The notes: generated by a model from the letters alone, not told the origin. A stretch of DNA of 64,000 nt from Pontibacter qinzhouensis (GCF_008017455.1 NZ_VRTY01000002.1:49726-113725), one strand, 5' to 3'. Shown: positions 16,620 through 25,304, counted from the stretch's first letter. Translations and numbers: made by a program.

Positions 16620-18953
16620 ATGAAAAAATATACCATACTCGCCTTTTCACTGGCTATAGCGCTTCATTCCTGCGGCGTTACACAGCCATCAGCCACGCAG
16701 CACACAGAAGCTGCCACAGTTGCTGCCGAGCCTGCTTCCGCCCCAGCGAAGGCTACCGACAAGGAAATAGAGGACCTGCTGGCGCAGATGAGTATCGAGG
16801 AGAAAGTGGGGCAGATGACGCAGGTCACCATCGACCTGATTCTAAAGGATGGTACAACCACGACTATTGACGAGGGAAAACTTAAAAAGGCAATTCTGGA
16901 TAAAAATGTCGGCTCTATTCTGAACGTGCGGGAGCATGCCTACACGGTGGAGCAGTGGCACCAGATCCTGACGGCCATCCAGAATGTAGCCACCAAAGAA
17001 TCGCGGCTCAAGGTGCCGGTGCTTTATGGTATCGACGCCATTCATGGGGCTAACTACATCGCCGGCTCCACGCTTTTTCCGCACAACATCGGTATGGCCG
17101 CAACACGCAATCCTGAGCTGGTGAGCCAGGCGGCCAAAATTACAGCTATCGAAACCAGGGCCTCCGGCATTCCGTGGAACTTCGACCCGGTGCTGGATGT
17201 AGGGCGGCAACCACTGTGGCCGCGCTTCGAGGAAACCTTCGGAGAAGATGTACATATGGTAAAAACAATGGGTGCAGCCGCTATTAAAGGCTACGAACAG
17301 GACGGGCCGGGGCAAGACCATACGGTTGCCTCCTGCATGAAGCATTTCCTGGGCTACTCCGTGCCGGGATCGGGTAAAGATCGCACGCCATCCTACATTC
17401 CGGAGCAAATGCTGCGCGAGATTTTCCTGCCACCCTTCAAGGCTGCCGTGGAAGCAGGCGTGTCTACGGTAATGATTAACTCAGGTGAGGTAAACGGTAC
17501 ACCTGTGCATGGCAGCAAGTACTACCTGACCGACATCCTGCGGGGCGAATTGGGCTTTGAGGGTGTGGCTGTTTCTGATTGGGAAGATGTGATTCGCCTG
17601 CACACCCGCCACCGCGTGGCCGACACGCCAAAAGAAGCTGTACGCATGGCTGTGGAAGCTGGCCTGGACATGAGCATGGTGCCCACCGACTACTCTTTCT
17701 ACGACTTACTGGTAGAACTGGTAAAAGAAGGCACAGTGTCAGAAGAGCGTATCAATACCTCTGTGCGCCGCATTCTGGTGCTGAAGAAGAAGGTTGGCCT
17801 ATTCCAGAATGCATTCCCGATGCCGGAGCTAAAAGCGCAACTCCACAAGCCCGAATATGATCAGGTATCTTACCAGGCAGCTTTAGAAAGCATTACCTTA
17901 CTGAAGAATGAGAAGCAGGTGCTGCCTTTAAGCAAGAATACGAAAGTATTGGTGGCTGGTCCTGGAGCAAACAGTCTGCCGGCCCTGCACGGCAGTTGGT
18001 CCTACATCTGGCAGGGGACCGATGCCAGCAAATACCCTGATAAAGCGAAAACAGTAGTGGCCGCTCTTGCCGCCAAGGCAGGAAAAGGCAACGTTATATC
18101 AAGTGCTGTAGCAGACTATAAGGCTGCCGCTAATTACAATGTAGCGCAGCTAAAAAAAGACACCAGGCAGGCACAGGCCATTGTGCTGGTGCTAGGGGAG
18201 AATGCCTATGCCGAAAGCCCCGGCGTAATAGATGACCTGACGCTGGACGCTGACCAACTGGCGCTGGCAAGAGCAGCTAAAGAAACAGGCAAGGCCGTTA
18301 TCCTGGTGCTGCTGGAAGGGCGGCCGCGTATTGTCTCATCTATTGAGCCGCAGGTGGATGCGGTGGTGCTGGCTTATCGGCCATCTACCTTCGGGGCGCC
18401 AGCCATTGCCGATGTGCTTTACGGCGACTACAACCCAAGTGGTGTGCTACCTTTTACCTACCCACGCTATACCGGCGATATTTTGCTCTACGATCACAAA
18501 GGTACGGAACGCATACGCGAGGATGTGCCTAACACTTACGGCGATGCCGGCTTTAACCCACAGTGGGCCTTTGGTACTGGGCTGAGCTATACAACCTTCA
18601 GCCTCTCAGATCTGCGCACCGATAAAACTTCTTTTGGTGCTGCTGATAAGCTGCAGGTGTCGGTAAAAGTGAGGAACACAGGCAACCGCGCCGGCAAAAA
18701 GGCCATCGATCTCTTTAGCCACGACCAATACGCCAGCATCACGCCGAGCGTACGCCGGTTACGAGCCTTCTCGAAGGTGGAGCTGCAGCCAGGGGAGGAG
18801 CGGGAGGTGCGTTTCACGATAGGCGCATCAGATCTGGCTTTTGTAAACGAGCAGGGGCAATGGGTAACTGAGCCAGGAGCATTCGATCTGTTGATCGGTG
18901 ACCTGAAGGTTACGGTAAACTATCAGGAGCAGGGAAAAGCTTCTTTGAAGTAA
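16620..18953 (+). CDS. GH3 beta-glucosidase/beta-glycosidase lipoprotein
   Basis: A 777-aa family GH3 enzyme. The N-terminus (AFSLAIALHSCG) has a lipobox-like cysteine near residue 18, followed by an Ala/Thr-rich linker. The (beta/alpha)8 domain contains KVPVLYGIDAIHGANYIAGSTLFPHNIG, the KHFLGYSVPGSGKDR substrate segment and the nucleophile D320 in GVAVSDWEDV. The second alpha/beta domain (about 410-640) and a fibronectin-III-like C-terminal domain (about 665-770) follow, the usual three-domain layout. It would release glucose from cello- or glucomanno-oligosaccharides at the cell surface or in the periplasm. Beta-glucosidase is the best call; other beta-glycosidase specificities in GH3 remain possible. 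Confidence 0.92.
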   Translation: MKKYTILAFSLAIALHSCGVTQPSATQHTEAATVAAEPASAPAKATDKEIEDLLAQMSIEEKVGQMTQVTIDLILKDGTTTTIDEGKLKKAILDKNVGSILNVREHAYTVEQWHQILTAIQNVATKESRLKVPVLYGIDAIHGANYIAGSTLFPHNIGMAATRNPELVSQAAKITAIETRASGIPWNFDPVLDVGRQPLWPRFEETFGEDVHMVKTMGAAAIKGYEQDGPGQDHTVASCMKHFLGYSVPGSGKDRTPSYIPEQMLREIFLPPFKAAVEAGVSTVMINSGEVNGTPVHGSKYYLTDILRGELGFEGVAVSDWEDVIRLHTRHRVADTPKEAVRMAVEAGLDMSMVPTDYSFYDLLVELVKEGTVSEERINTSVRRILVLKKKVGLFQNAFPMPELKAQLHKPEYDQVSYQAALESITLLKNEKQVLPLSKNTKVLVAGPGANSLPALHGSWSYIWQGTDASKYPDKAKTVVAALAAKAGKGNVISSAVADYKAAANYNVAQLKKDTRQAQAIVLVLGENAYAESPGVIDDLTLDADQLALARAAKETGKAVILVLLEGRPRIVSSIEPQVDAVVLAYRPSTFGAPAIADVLYGDYNPSGVLPFTYPRYTGDILLYDHKGTERIREDVPNTYGDAGFNPQWAFGTGLSYTTFSLSDLRTDKTSFGAADKLQVSVKVRNTGNRAGKKAIDLFSHDQYASITPSVRRLRAFSKVELQPGEEREVRFTIGASDLAFVNEQGQWVTEPGAFDLLIGDLKVTVNYQEQGKASLK

Positions 18954-19040
18954 TTGATTTTATAAACACGGAGGAGGAGTGGCATCAGGAGCTACCATTG
19001 CTGGAGGGCCTTTTCAGATGATTTCCAGTTTAATCTCTTT

Positions 19041-19181
19041 CGCTGGTGCGAACTTGTAGCTCGTACCTTCAGGATATTTATAACAGATATGGTTAGATTC
19101 TGTAGTATTGAAACTTTACATTACCTAGCTAAACTGAAATGCCTGCATTTTGAAAGTACGAGCTACAGACTCGCACTAGCG
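19041..19181. repeat. REPIN-like inverted-repeat element, family A copy 2
   Basis: Arms at 19041-19070 and 19152-19181 pair over most of 30 bp with a few mismatches. Each includes GTAGCTCGTA/TACGAGCTAC. The left arm differs from that of the 15026 unit at only a few positions. It ends about 50 bp before the GH5 start codon at 19232, in the gap after the GH3 gene. Confidence 0.75.
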
Positions 19182-19231
19182 AAGGAGAAGCAGGCTTGAA
19201 GTTGTTCACCTATATATTTAAAACTCAAAAG

Positions 19232-20191
19232 ATGAAGTTAAAATACATCGTTATAGCCTTACTAGTGGCGGCTGTCAGTTTTGCAGCCAATGCACAATCA
19301 GTTAAAAAGCACGGGCAGCTACAAGTAAAAGGAACTCAACTGCAAGACCAGCATGGCCAGCCCATTGTGTTGCGTGGCATGAGCTTTGGCTGGCATAATT
19401 TCTGGCCCCGCTTTTACACAGCAGGTGCGGTAAAGTGGTTGCGCGACGACTGGAAATGCGGTGTGGTACGAGCCGCCATAGGCGTAGGACCGAAAGATAG
19501 CTACCTGGAGAAACCGGAGTGGTCTACTGAGAAGGCAAAAACTGTTATTGATGCTGCCATAAAAGAAGATATGTACGTGATCATAGATTGGCACAGCCAC
19601 GATATTCACCTGGAGGAGGCCAAAGCTTTTTTCACGGATATGGCTACCACTTATGGCAAAAATCCGCACGTAATTTATGAGGTCTTTAACGAGCCAGATA
19701 AAGAGACGTGGGAGGAGGTAAAAGCATATGCCCAGGAAGTGACAAAAACCATTAGGGCCATAGACTCGGATAATATTATACTGGTAGGCACACCACATTG
19801 GGACCAGGATGTGCACCTGGCGGCAGATGACCCCATTACCGGCTATGACAACCTCATGTACACACTGCATTTTTATGCCGCTACGCACAAACAAGAACTC
19901 CGCGATAAAGGAGATTATGCCCTAAGCAAAGGTCTGCCACTCTTTATATCAGAATCAGCAGGAATGGAGGCTACTGGCGATGGCCCGTTAAACGAAAAGG
20001 AATGGCAAACCTGGATTGACTGGGCTGAGAAAAACAAGATCAGCTGGGTTACCTGGTCGGTATCAGATAAAAACGAAACCTGCTCGGTGCTGCTCCCCAC
20101 AGCTAGCGCAACAGGTGGCTGGAAGACCAAAGACCTCAGAGACTCCGGCATAAAAAGCCGCGAGCTGCTAAGGCGTTATAATAAAAAATAA
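19232..20191 (+). CDS. GH5 endo-beta-1,4-glucanase (subfamily 2-like), secreted
   Basis: A 319-aa single-domain GH5 cellulase from the ATG at 19232; a TTG at 19196 would add 12 residues and spoil the signal peptide. Residues 1-22 (ALLVAAVSFAANAQ) are the signal. The compact TIM barrel shows GQPIVLRGMSFGWH (42-55), YVIIDWHSHD (115-124), acid/base E154 in VIYEVFNEPDKETW and nucleophile E241 in LPLFISESAG. The layout and length match bacterial endoglucanases of subfamily 2. It closes the polysaccharide cluster and should act on the glucose-containing parts of glucomannan or on cellulose. No carbohydrate-binding module is attached. Confidence 0.88.
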   Translation: MKLKYIVIALLVAAVSFAANAQSVKKHGQLQVKGTQLQDQHGQPIVLRGMSFGWHNFWPRFYTAGAVKWLRDDWKCGVVRAAIGVGPKDSYLEKPEWSTEKAKTVIDAAIKEDMYVIIDWHSHDIHLEEAKAFFTDMATTYGKNPHVIYEVFNEPDKETWEEVKAYAQEVTKTIRAIDSDNIILVGTPHWDQDVHLAADDPITGYDNLMYTLHFYAATHKQELRDKGDYALSKGLPLFISESAGMEATGDGPLNEKEWQTWIDWAEKNKISWVTWSVSDKNETCSVLLPTASATGGWKTKDLRDSGIKSRELLRRYNKK

Positions 20192-20250
20192 AGCTACTAT
20201 AGTCTGCGACTTAACTTATCGGAATTCCGTCTTGTACTGCCATTTTTCAT

Positions 20251-20278
20251 AGGACACTAGACGCAGGACATAGAACAC
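20251..20278. repeat. Imperfect heptanucleotide tandem repeat (4 units)
   Basis: Four consecutive 7-bp units: AGGACAC, TAGACGC, AGGACAT, AGAACAC. They lie between the GH5 stop and the tonB terminator, in non-coding DNA. Confidence 0.6.
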
Positions 20279-20375
20279 AATATTTTATCTTACTCCTGTT
20301 AAAGTAATAAAAATCAACTGTTGATTTCTGATACGTTTTGTCGTCATCTAGAAGAGATTTTGAAATTTAAAAGAA

Positions 20376-20418
20376 GCGCCACTTGCGACGGCAAATTTCT
20401 TTTACCGGCAAGTGGCGC
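20376..20418 (-). terminator. Rho-independent terminator of exbD-tonB
   Basis: Perfect 11-bp stem GCGCCACTTGC (20376-20386) with 20408-20418 and a 21-base loop. On the minus strand it is followed by CTTCTTTT. It begins a few bases after the tonB stop codon. Confidence 0.82.
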
Positions 20419-20424
20419 ATTCTT

Positions 20425-21258
20425 TTACTTCAAAGTGTATTTAATCGGGATGTTGTACCGAACAGGTACTGTTCTGCCATTCTGCTTGCCCGGCGCCCAC
20501 TTGGGCATGCTTTTAATTACGCGTACTGCTTCTTCGTCGCAGCCGGCACCCAAGCCGCGCAGTACTTCAATATCGCTGATCTCGCCGGTTCTGCTGACCA
20601 CAAAAGATACGTATACCGTACCCTCTATATGTGCCCGAATTGCCTGCTGCGGATATTTAATATTCTTGCTGATGAAGGTAAACATAGCAGCATCTCCACC
20701 TGGGAAAGCCGGCATCTGGTCTGCAAAAATAAGTGGCTGCTCTACCACGTCGGTTAATTCGGTTGCTGTGCCCAGGCCATCGGGTATGCCAACATCCGGA
20801 ATTCCGCCAGCCACTCCCTCTACTGTTCGCGTGCCTGCATCAATAGTGCGTAGCTCATCCACTTCCGGTAGGTCTTCGTCGGTTGTTACCTCGTTTGTTG
20901 GCTTTATTACTGGCGTTGTAAACTTTAGTTGTGCCCGTATGGCTGGTTGAGCCTGTGGTGGTGGGGGTGTGGGCGGAATAACTTCTGTTATGGGCGGTGG
21001 TGGAGGCGGAATGATATCTATGGGAATTATTCTTCCGTCAGGCACATTAACCAGAACAGTAGAAGTGTCGCCGGCTATAAGTTGGCTGATAAGAGGCATG
21101 CTCACCAGCAGCAGAAAAAGGGCAGAGGCTGAGATGGCTGCTTTGGTTATGTGCTGGTTGTAGAGCCGGCGGAGCAGGTACGCACCATAGGCTTTGTTGC
21201 GGCCGTCGAACACTATGTCGTCGAGGCTAACGGCTGTAGTAAAATGGGTTGGGTTCAT
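20425..21258 (-). CDS. tonB: TonB family energy transducer
   Basis: A 277-aa TonB protein that would couple the inner-membrane proton-motive force to outer-membrane transporters. It has a cytoplasmic N-terminus of about 38 residues starting MNPTHFTTAVSLDDIVFDGRNKAYGAYLLRR, typical of Bacteroidota TonBs. One transmembrane helix (about 41-60) follows, then a proline-rich periplasmic spacer (IIPPPPPPITEVIPPTPPPP, about 80-100) and the C-terminal TonB domain (about 195-277: YPQQAIRAHIEGTVYVSFVV, then PKWAPGKQNGRTVPVRYNIPI). It starts 3 bases after the exbD stop, so the two are co-transcribed. No exbB adjoins them, so ExbB must come from elsewhere. Confidence 0.93.
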   Translation of the reverse strand: MNPTHFTTAVSLDDIVFDGRNKAYGAYLLRRLYNQHITKAAISASALFLLLVSMPLISQLIAGDTSTVLVNVPDGRIIPIDIIPPPPPPITEVIPPTPPPPQAQPAIRAQLKFTTPVIKPTNEVTTDEDLPEVDELRTIDAGTRTVEGVAGGIPDVGIPDGLGTATELTDVVEQPLIFADQMPAFPGGDAAMFTFISKNIKYPQQAIRAHIEGTVYVSFVVSRTGEISDIEVLRGLGAGCDEEAVRVIKSMPKWAPGKQNGRTVPVRYNIPIKYTLK

Positions 21259-21261
21259 TTT

Positions 21262-21771
21262 TTATCCTCCTATATGCGTTGTTAAAAATTCCTTTTCGTT
21301 TGGCTGCAGGTCTGCCAGGGCGTAACGTTTTGTGGCTGTAATATTTACTTCATCCAGTATATCCACCAGGTTTTTGTAACGCGCATGTTCAGACGCTTTC
21401 AGGAGTACCACCAGCTTCTCGTTTTGCTGTACCCGCCCCGACGTCAGTACTTTACGGATGCCATGGGCTGAGAAATCGGTGGTGATAACTTCCGGGTCAT
21501 CTCCTGGGTAACCAAAATAGTAGTGTATTTTATCATTCTTTCCCAGCACCACTGTCAGGGCATTTTCACCTTTCACCGGCGATTCGCCACCGGGGATGGG
21601 CATTTGCAGCTGCATTCGGTTTAGTTTTTGGAAGGTGGTGGTGAGCATAAAAAATGTGAGCAGCAGAAATGCCAGGTCGACCATGGGTGTCATGTCGAGG
21701 TGGGCCTGCATTTTTTTTGATCTTCTTTTGCCGCCTCTCCCTGGGCTGCTACTTTCCTGAATCTGTGCCAT
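21262..21771 (-). CDS. exbD: ExbD/TolR biopolymer transport protein
   Basis: A 169-aa ExbD-family protein, the proton-channel partner of ExbB in the TonB energising complex. The basic N-terminus (GRGGKRRSKK) is cytoplasmic. It leads into the single transmembrane helix DMTPMVDLAFLLLTFFMLTT (about residues 26-45), which holds the conserved membrane aspartate D32. A periplasmic domain follows. It is the first gene of a two-gene unit with tonB. The spacing of 3 bases between them supports a stoichiometric pair. The missing exbB in the same unit is unusual, since exbB-exbD-tonB is the common order. Confidence 0.92.
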   Translation of the reverse strand: MAQIQESSSPGRGGKRRSKKMQAHLDMTPMVDLAFLLLTFFMLTTTFQKLNRMQLQMPIPGGESPVKGENALTVVLGKNDKIHYYFGYPGDDPEVITTDFSAHGIRKVLTSGRVQQNEKLVVLLKASEHARYKNLVDILDEVNITATKRYALADLQPNEKEFLTTHIGG

Positions 21772-21970
21772 TGTGTTCTCCTTTCTGGTTTAGTTGAAAT
21801 CTGGGAGCATCAAGCACTGGCGCCCGTTCCTGCTGCCTCCGTTTAAGGTTAAGATGCAGGCAGAGCCGGAAATGCATAAAGGCTCCAGATATTTTTTTGG
21901 AGCGGCAGGATGATCAGGAGGAGGAAGGACTATTTTTTTTGCTAGAAAGTACTGGTAGTTACTGGCTCAG

Positions 21971-22027
21971 ACCCTTGAAGAAAAAATGGTAAAAAAGCTT
22001 CTGAAGGCTGTTTTTATTTAAATAATT
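21971..22027 (+). repeat. 57-bp dispersed element, copy 3
   Basis: Full copy with core CTTCTGAAG and arms AAAAAAGCTT/AAGGCTGTTTTT. It lies 200 bp upstream of exbD and 236 bp downstream of the YetF gene, in a 491-bp gap with no credible ORF. Confidence 0.85.
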
Positions 22028-22262
22028 CGCGGATAAGAAGTTGAAGGAACTGTTATGAGAAGAGATATTTTTGAGGCTTTAATAAGTAGCTTTTTAGCCA
22101 AAATAAATTTAGAATCTGAATTATAATCTTGCAAGTATTTATGTCCAGAGCGCCCACTGATGATGAATCTCGCTTACAAAATCCAAGAGGGGATGATAAA
22201 GATGGATGCCAGAGCAAACATTTACATTTCGGTACGATTCATGCCTTATAGTTTTTATTACC

Positions 22263-22976
22263 CTACAGCTCTCCAACCATGTGTGTAAGCACGGCTTCGC
22301 TCCACTTTTTGTGACCACAGCAGTCGCATTTCCATTGGGTCGCTTTTTGGGTTGTTACCAGGTAACCGCAAATGTTGCAGGTAAAGTGGTTCTCAGCCTT
22401 CTTCTGCTTTTCGCGCATTTCCGTGTCCCATATCGGAATAAGAGACAGGCCTGGGGTAGGGTTGTCGTGTAGGTAGAATGTGAAATCACCGGAGGTTTCG
22501 AGGTAAGCGCGCTTTACCTGGCCGAGGTTCGAAATGCCCAGGCTCCTGAGCTCCGCCTGCAGCCTCTCACGCGTTACCCGATTTTCTTTCATAATGTCCA
22601 GCTGCATCAGGCCATCAGTTATCAGAACGCTCAAATCCCCGAAGGTAACCGATTCGAACTTTTCGCTTCTGGAGGCAAAATGAGAAATAATGCGCTGTAT
22701 CACAACCACCACCAGTGCAATTATAATGGCTGGTAGAAGGCCACGTTCGGGTGCCAGTATAGGTACCCCCACAGCAGCTGCCAACGAAACAAGTGCCGAC
22801 ATCTCGAGGTTACTTAATTGCGATGCCATTCGTTTGCCCATCAGGCGCATACACAGCATAATGAGCAGGTATATAAAAAATACCCGAAGCACCACCTCCA
22901 GCAGAAATATCCAGGGCAACTCTTCGCCTACTAAAATGCGCATAATATCGGTTATCTGGTAATCCTGTGATTCCAT
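22263..22976 (-). CDS. YetF (DUF421) membrane protein with C-terminal zinc ribbon (1)
   Basis: A 237-aa inner-membrane protein of the DUF421/YetF family. Three transmembrane helices occupy about residues 18-90 (VVLRVFFIYLLIMLCMRLMGKRM is the conserved first one), followed by the small soluble YetF domain (SEKFESVTFGDLSVLITDGLMQLDIMKENRVTRERLQAELRSLGI). Unusually, the tail adds a probable zinc ribbon, CNICGYL...CDCCGH, spaced as two CxxC knuckles (about 201-224). Function of the family is unknown; in Bacillus relatives it is tied to spore or envelope traits. It is a tandem paralogue of the gene at 23176, separated by a copy of the 57-bp element. Confidence 0.85.
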   Translation of the reverse strand: MESQDYQITDIMRILVGEELPWIFLLEVVLRVFFIYLLIMLCMRLMGKRMASQLSNLEMSALVSLAAAVGVPILAPERGLLPAIIIALVVVVIQRIISHFASRSEKFESVTFGDLSVLITDGLMQLDIMKENRVTRERLQAELRSLGISNLGQVKRAYLETSGDFTFYLHDNPTPGLSLIPIWDTEMREKQKKAENHFTCNICGYLVTTQKATQWKCDCCGHKKWSEAVLTHMVGEL

Positions 22977-23013
22977 ATAAATTCTCTGTTTTTAACTATC
23001 TGATCTAAATTTT

Positions 23014-23071
23014 ACCCTTGACCTGCAGAGGCCATTTTTCTCTTCGGAAGGCCAAATTCATTTAAATAATT
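23014..23071 (+). repeat. 57-bp dispersed element, copy 4
   Basis: Full 58-bp copy between the two YetF paralogues, with core CTTCGGAAG. Its ACCCTTG end is 38 bp upstream of the first YetF start codon and its AATAATT end faces the stop of the second. Confidence 0.85.
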
Positions 23072-23175
23072 CTATTCTTTTTTTCAAGGTAAAGTGAAGC
23101 TGGTTTACTTAGCCAGTTGCTGTGCTGCTGGCACCCGATGCAGTTCATCTATTATAAATCTGAAAAATTGGGTGG

Positions 23176-23886
23176 TTAATCGAACTGCTTTTCTTTAACA
23201 TCCATGGCGTGTACCCAATGGTTGTCATCGCAATTGTTGCAGGTTTGGTCCGGTTCGTTTTCGGCCTCAATGGTATTTCCGCATCTAAAGCAGGAGAAGT
23301 GACCGTCGGCTTTAGGCTGTTCCTCCCAGAGCTTTTTATCCTGCTGTGGTAGTATGCTTAAGCCAGGTTTTATGTTTTCGTGTTTGAATATGCTGAAATG
23401 GCCGCATGCCTCGAAGTAAACCCGCTCCAGCTGACCCAGGTGCTGCACCTTTTGTTTGCGGAGCTGGCTAAAAACCTGCTCGCGCGTGACATTCGATTTA
23501 TCAAAAGCCTTCATTTGCAGGCAACCGTCTTTAATGATCAGGCTCACCTCACCCTGGGTTATGGCTTCTACTTTACCGTTGTTAAAAGCCCAGAGGTTTA
23601 GCCCCCGCTGAAAGGCGATGGTGCAGAGCAGCGCTACAAAAGTGGGCAGAATGCCTCTTTCGGTTATCTGCATGGGCACCGAAACAATGGCACCAAGAGT
23701 AATCATCACGGCCATTTCTGTTATGGTCATTTGAGCGTTCATGCGCTTGCCGAGCAGCCGCAGCACTGCATAAAGCAAAAGGTAAATCAGGACGGTACGC
23801 ACAAAAACCTCCACCAGAAAAAGCCACGGGTTTTCGCCGGTTAAAATGCGTTCCAGATCCGAAATATTGATGTCATTTTTTTCCAT
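23176..23886 (-). CDS. YetF (DUF421) membrane protein with C-terminal zinc ribbon (2)
   Basis: Paralogue of the preceding gene, 236 aa, with the same plan. Three N-terminal helices (FLVEVFVRTVLIYLLLYAVLRLLGKRMNAQ begins them) span about 20-90. The YetF domain has VEAITQGEVSLIIKDGCLQMKAFDKSNVTREQVFSQLRKQ, and a tail of two CxxC knuckles reads CFRCGNTIE...CNNCDD (about 200-223). Conservation of the cysteine pairs in both copies, despite low identity elsewhere in the tail, argues that the ribbon is functional. The 378 bp upstream to the terminator of the next gene contain nothing recognised. Confidence 0.85.
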   Translation of the reverse strand: MEKNDINISDLERILTGENPWLFLVEVFVRTVLIYLLLYAVLRLLGKRMNAQMTITEMAVMITLGAIVSVPMQITERGILPTFVALLCTIAFQRGLNLWAFNNGKVEAITQGEVSLIIKDGCLQMKAFDKSNVTREQVFSQLRKQKVQHLGQLERVYFEACGHFSIFKHENIKPGLSILPQQDKKLWEEQPKADGHFSCFRCGNTIEAENEPDQTCNNCDDNHWVHAMDVKEKQFD

Positions 23887-24213
23887 TATGTATCTATGTC
23901 AGCATAATCAAAACTTTCCGTTTCTCCTGAAGAGGCAGGGGCAGCCCGAGCAAATGCCAGCTGAGAAAGAGGTACTGCCAGGCCTCATCTTTCAGCATGA
24001 TTTGCTGCCGCTGCAAATGTTAAACACAGTTGCAGGCCCCAACAAGCCATTTTATACGAAAGATTCAGCTCCTGAAGGTTGCAAAAATAAATTTAAGTAT
24101 AAACACAGATGTTGCTACGTGTTTTTATCTGAGTACCATTTTACCCGTGTCAAAAATGCGCTCTACAAGAAAAACAAAGAGAAGTAAAGCCTGGAGACTG
24201 GAAGAAACAAAAA

Positions 24214-24241
24214 GAAGCACCTCGCCAAGACGAGGTGCTTC
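24214..24241 (-). terminator. Rho-independent terminator of the outer-membrane barrel gene
   Basis: Perfect 11-bp stem GAAGCACCTCG (24214-24224) with 24231-24241, loop of 6. It is followed on the minus strand by CTTTTTG. It is 24 bp past the stop codon of the barrel gene. Confidence 0.85.
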
Positions 24242-24264
24242 CGGTTCAAACTATTTTAAATGCC

Positions 24265-24858
24265 TTACCTGTTGGCTCTGCCGGGCAGGTAAATCTGGAA
24301 ACCAAGACCAAGCGAGAGGCCGGAGGTGCTGTTGCCGGTATTAATATCGGCGCTGGTTCTGGTGTAGCCGAGTATTGCTTCGAGTGCCACGTTACTGGCT
24401 ACAAAATGCGCATACCCGCCGCGCAAGCCCCACACTCCCGAGAAAATGGCATCGTCATTACTGTCTTTCAGCGAGCTGCCCGCAATACCTGCAATGGCTT
24501 CTCCAAACCAGCGGTGAGTAGGAGCGGCACCTTCCGGAAAGTAGTAGCGCACAAAAGGAGTAAGGCCGTATCTGAAAATTTCGCCGCCATCGTAAATCTG
24601 CAACCCTAATTGCGCTTCGGCACCAATAGCCGCGTTATCGCTTATAAAATAACCAGCTCGCGGGTTCAGGTCAATCTGGAAATTATCAGACTTGAAATTA
24701 AAGCCCAGGTTGCCCACATTAGCGCCTACCATCCAGTTGCCTTGCTGAATAGCCTCTGAGGCTACAGGTGCAGTTGTCTGTGGTCTTGGAAGATCCTGTG
24801 CAATAACGGAAGCTGCGAAAAATAGGATTGATGAGGTGAGTACAAAAAATCTTTTCAT
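24265..24858 (-). CDS. Outer-membrane beta-barrel protein
   Basis: A 197-aa exported protein with signal peptide MKRFFVLTSSILFFAASVIAQ (1-21). Alternating hydrophobic/polar strands rich in Gly and aromatic residues follow, ending in LSLGLGFQIYLPGRANR. Strand pairs such as NWMVGANVGNLGFNFKSDNFQIDLNPRAGYFISDNAAIGAEAQLGLQIY and FVRYYFPEGAAPTHRWFGEAIAGIAGSS give about eight strands. This matches the outer-membrane protein beta-barrel type common in Bacteroidota. The specific role is unknown. It is a single-gene unit with its own terminator; the upstream 446 bp, to 25304, is AT-rich and shows no gene. Confidence 0.8.
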   Translation of the reverse strand: MKRFFVLTSSILFFAASVIAQDLPRPQTTAPVASEAIQQGNWMVGANVGNLGFNFKSDNFQIDLNPRAGYFISDNAAIGAEAQLGLQIYDGGEIFRYGLTPFVRYYFPEGAAPTHRWFGEAIAGIAGSSLKDSNDDAIFSGVWGLRGGYAHFVASNVALEAILGYTRTSADINTGNSTSGLSLGLGFQIYLPGRANR

Positions 24859-25304
24859 AGTTTCATGTGGTTATGGTTCAACAAATAATGCACCTTCCTG
24901 TATGGAAAGTTGTATTATTATAAACGCCAAATACTAGTATTAGTTTTTTGTTTTTAAAAAATAAAATATTGATTCATAAATAGTTAGTATTTTAAAAAAG
25001 CCAAATCAGGCAATCTACCAAGCTTATACTCAGCAAATTAAGTTCTAAATTAAGTTTACCTTTTAAGGATTAATTATAGGATAAAGCAAAAGCGAAAAGC
25101 TTCAGGAAGTGTAGCAGAAGCTGTGAATAATACAAATAGCCAGGCAGCTTGTCTTTGAGTAGAAGTTTAGGTATTATGTTATATTATAAATTTTCCTTTA
25201 ATGTCTCAAGCCTGGTAGTTAGAATATATCATAAAACTGTACAATTATTCTCTGAAGAACCTGGTCAAAACGCTAGTCCGGTAGCAGGGTAATAGTAGCC
25301 GTGG
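24859..25304. other. AT-rich intergenic gap
   Basis: No ORF, repeat copy or clear hairpin was recognised. It should contain the promoter of the barrel gene on its left and the 3' end of the exosortase transcript on its right. Confidence 0.5.

Noticed and set aside
21971..22027. Dispersed element as an ordinary gene terminator
   Set aside because: Hairpin plus TTTT suggested it, but orientation relative to nearby genes is inconsistent (several copies are antisense to the adjacent gene) and several genes have separate, stronger terminators.
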